Part shown: in pieces, positions 63,801 to 64,000 of the stretch
Layout: every line of letters begins with the position of its first letter
Numbering within the stretch: position 1 is the stretch's first letter
Assembly (NCBI RefSeq): GCF_900182985.1
Contig: NZ_FXUY01000001.1
Location: 744,001-808,000 of the forward strand
From: Pseudomonas helmanticensis
GTDB taxonomy: Bacteria; Pseudomonadota; Gammaproteobacteria; Pseudomonadales; Pseudomonadaceae
Direction of reading: 5' to 3'
DNA: 64,000 nt
Translations under genes and position numbers: made by a program
The notes under the pieces: generated by a model
Databases searched by the model: none
What the model saw: only the letters and a program-made list of their open reading frames with translations
Told to the model about the DNA's origin: nothing

Positions 63801-64000
63801 TTCGGACGTAACGCCAAGTGTCCTTAAACACAACGCAAAAAACGTTAAACAATCATGGCCTTCAGCGATGCGACCGCGCCGATGGTGACGTGCAACTCAG
63901 CCGCAGCCGCAGCCAGACTGCCCAGGCATCCTTTGATCTTGTCGCGTTAAAAATAATTTTGTACTGCAGAAACTTAGTTTTCGAAACTCAGTCTGTATAG
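63801..64000. other. Window end, no clear gene
   Basis: On the minus strand a short frame ending at 63845 reads RDKIKGCLGSLAAAAAELHV and looks like the tail of a decayed gene. The final 60 bases are AT-rich. Nothing else was recognised. Confidence 0.25.

Overview
The window is about 60% GC, tightly packed, and reads as the chromosome of a fluorescent-group Pseudomonas. Pointers are the glycolate oxidase locus, the L-hydroxyproline catabolic cluster, an FeS-type photolyase, a DUF6124 protein, and two families of Pseudomonas-type REP palindromes. No tRNA, rRNA or CRISPR array was seen.

Layout. 1-2.9 kb: glcE (cut by the window edge), glcD and the divergent regulator glcC. 2.9-5.6 kb: two almost identical ycaC-type hydrolase genes in 798-bp direct repeats that bracket a Fic toxin-antitoxin pair. 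5.6-9.8 kb: a soluble three-PAS hybrid histidine kinase and a bacterial FeS photolyase. 10-12.7 kb: a nemA/DJ-1/TetR electrophile-response locus with three copies of one operator. 12.7-16.6 kb: LysR, SDR, tautomerase, AraC and a second SDR. 16.6-19.6 kb: a lower-GC island with an unrecognised 420-aa protein, a truncated PHP-type gene and a HEPN-like protein. 19.6-21.5 kb: TrmK-type methyltransferase and an alcohol dehydrogenase. 21.6-29.1 kb: trans-4-hydroxy-L-proline catabolism (dehydrogenase, aldehyde dehydrogenase, deaminase, epimerase, permease and a PAS-AraC regulator). 29-32.2 kb: LysE exporter, AraC regulator, a small lipoprotein, a MarR remnant, a 22-bp repeat pair around an AT-rich structured segment, and a small RNA-like unit encoding a 32-aa peptide. 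32.3-39.3 kb: a seven-gene run joining a 2-oxoglutarate/IPNS-type oxygenase, a MetQNI-type importer and a ribose-type importer. 39.4-45.5 kb: a sulfite-oxidase-fold protein, an IS110-family element inserted in a REP, and a TonB receptor overlapping an APC permease. 45.5-50.2 kb: two lipoproteins and a DUF3772 MscS channel. 50.5-56.7 kb: a Cus-type copper/silver efflux operon ending in a broken cusF-like remnant. 56.9-64 kb: small conserved genes, a FAS1 protein, an intact DUF1254 gene followed by a scrambled second copy with a LysR fragment, an orphan low-GC gene and DUF6124.

The strongest unusual signal is the IS110 element at 40164-41342. Its upstream noncoding end folds by eye into a bridge-RNA-like structure whose two putative target guides match the two halves of the REP it sits in. 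Its two putative donor guides nearly match the element's own ends, and the apparent core dinucleotide is CT, as known for IS621. Other notable regions are the Fic module between long direct repeats, the 31.4-31.9 kb RNA-rich segment, and the mixed importer operon.
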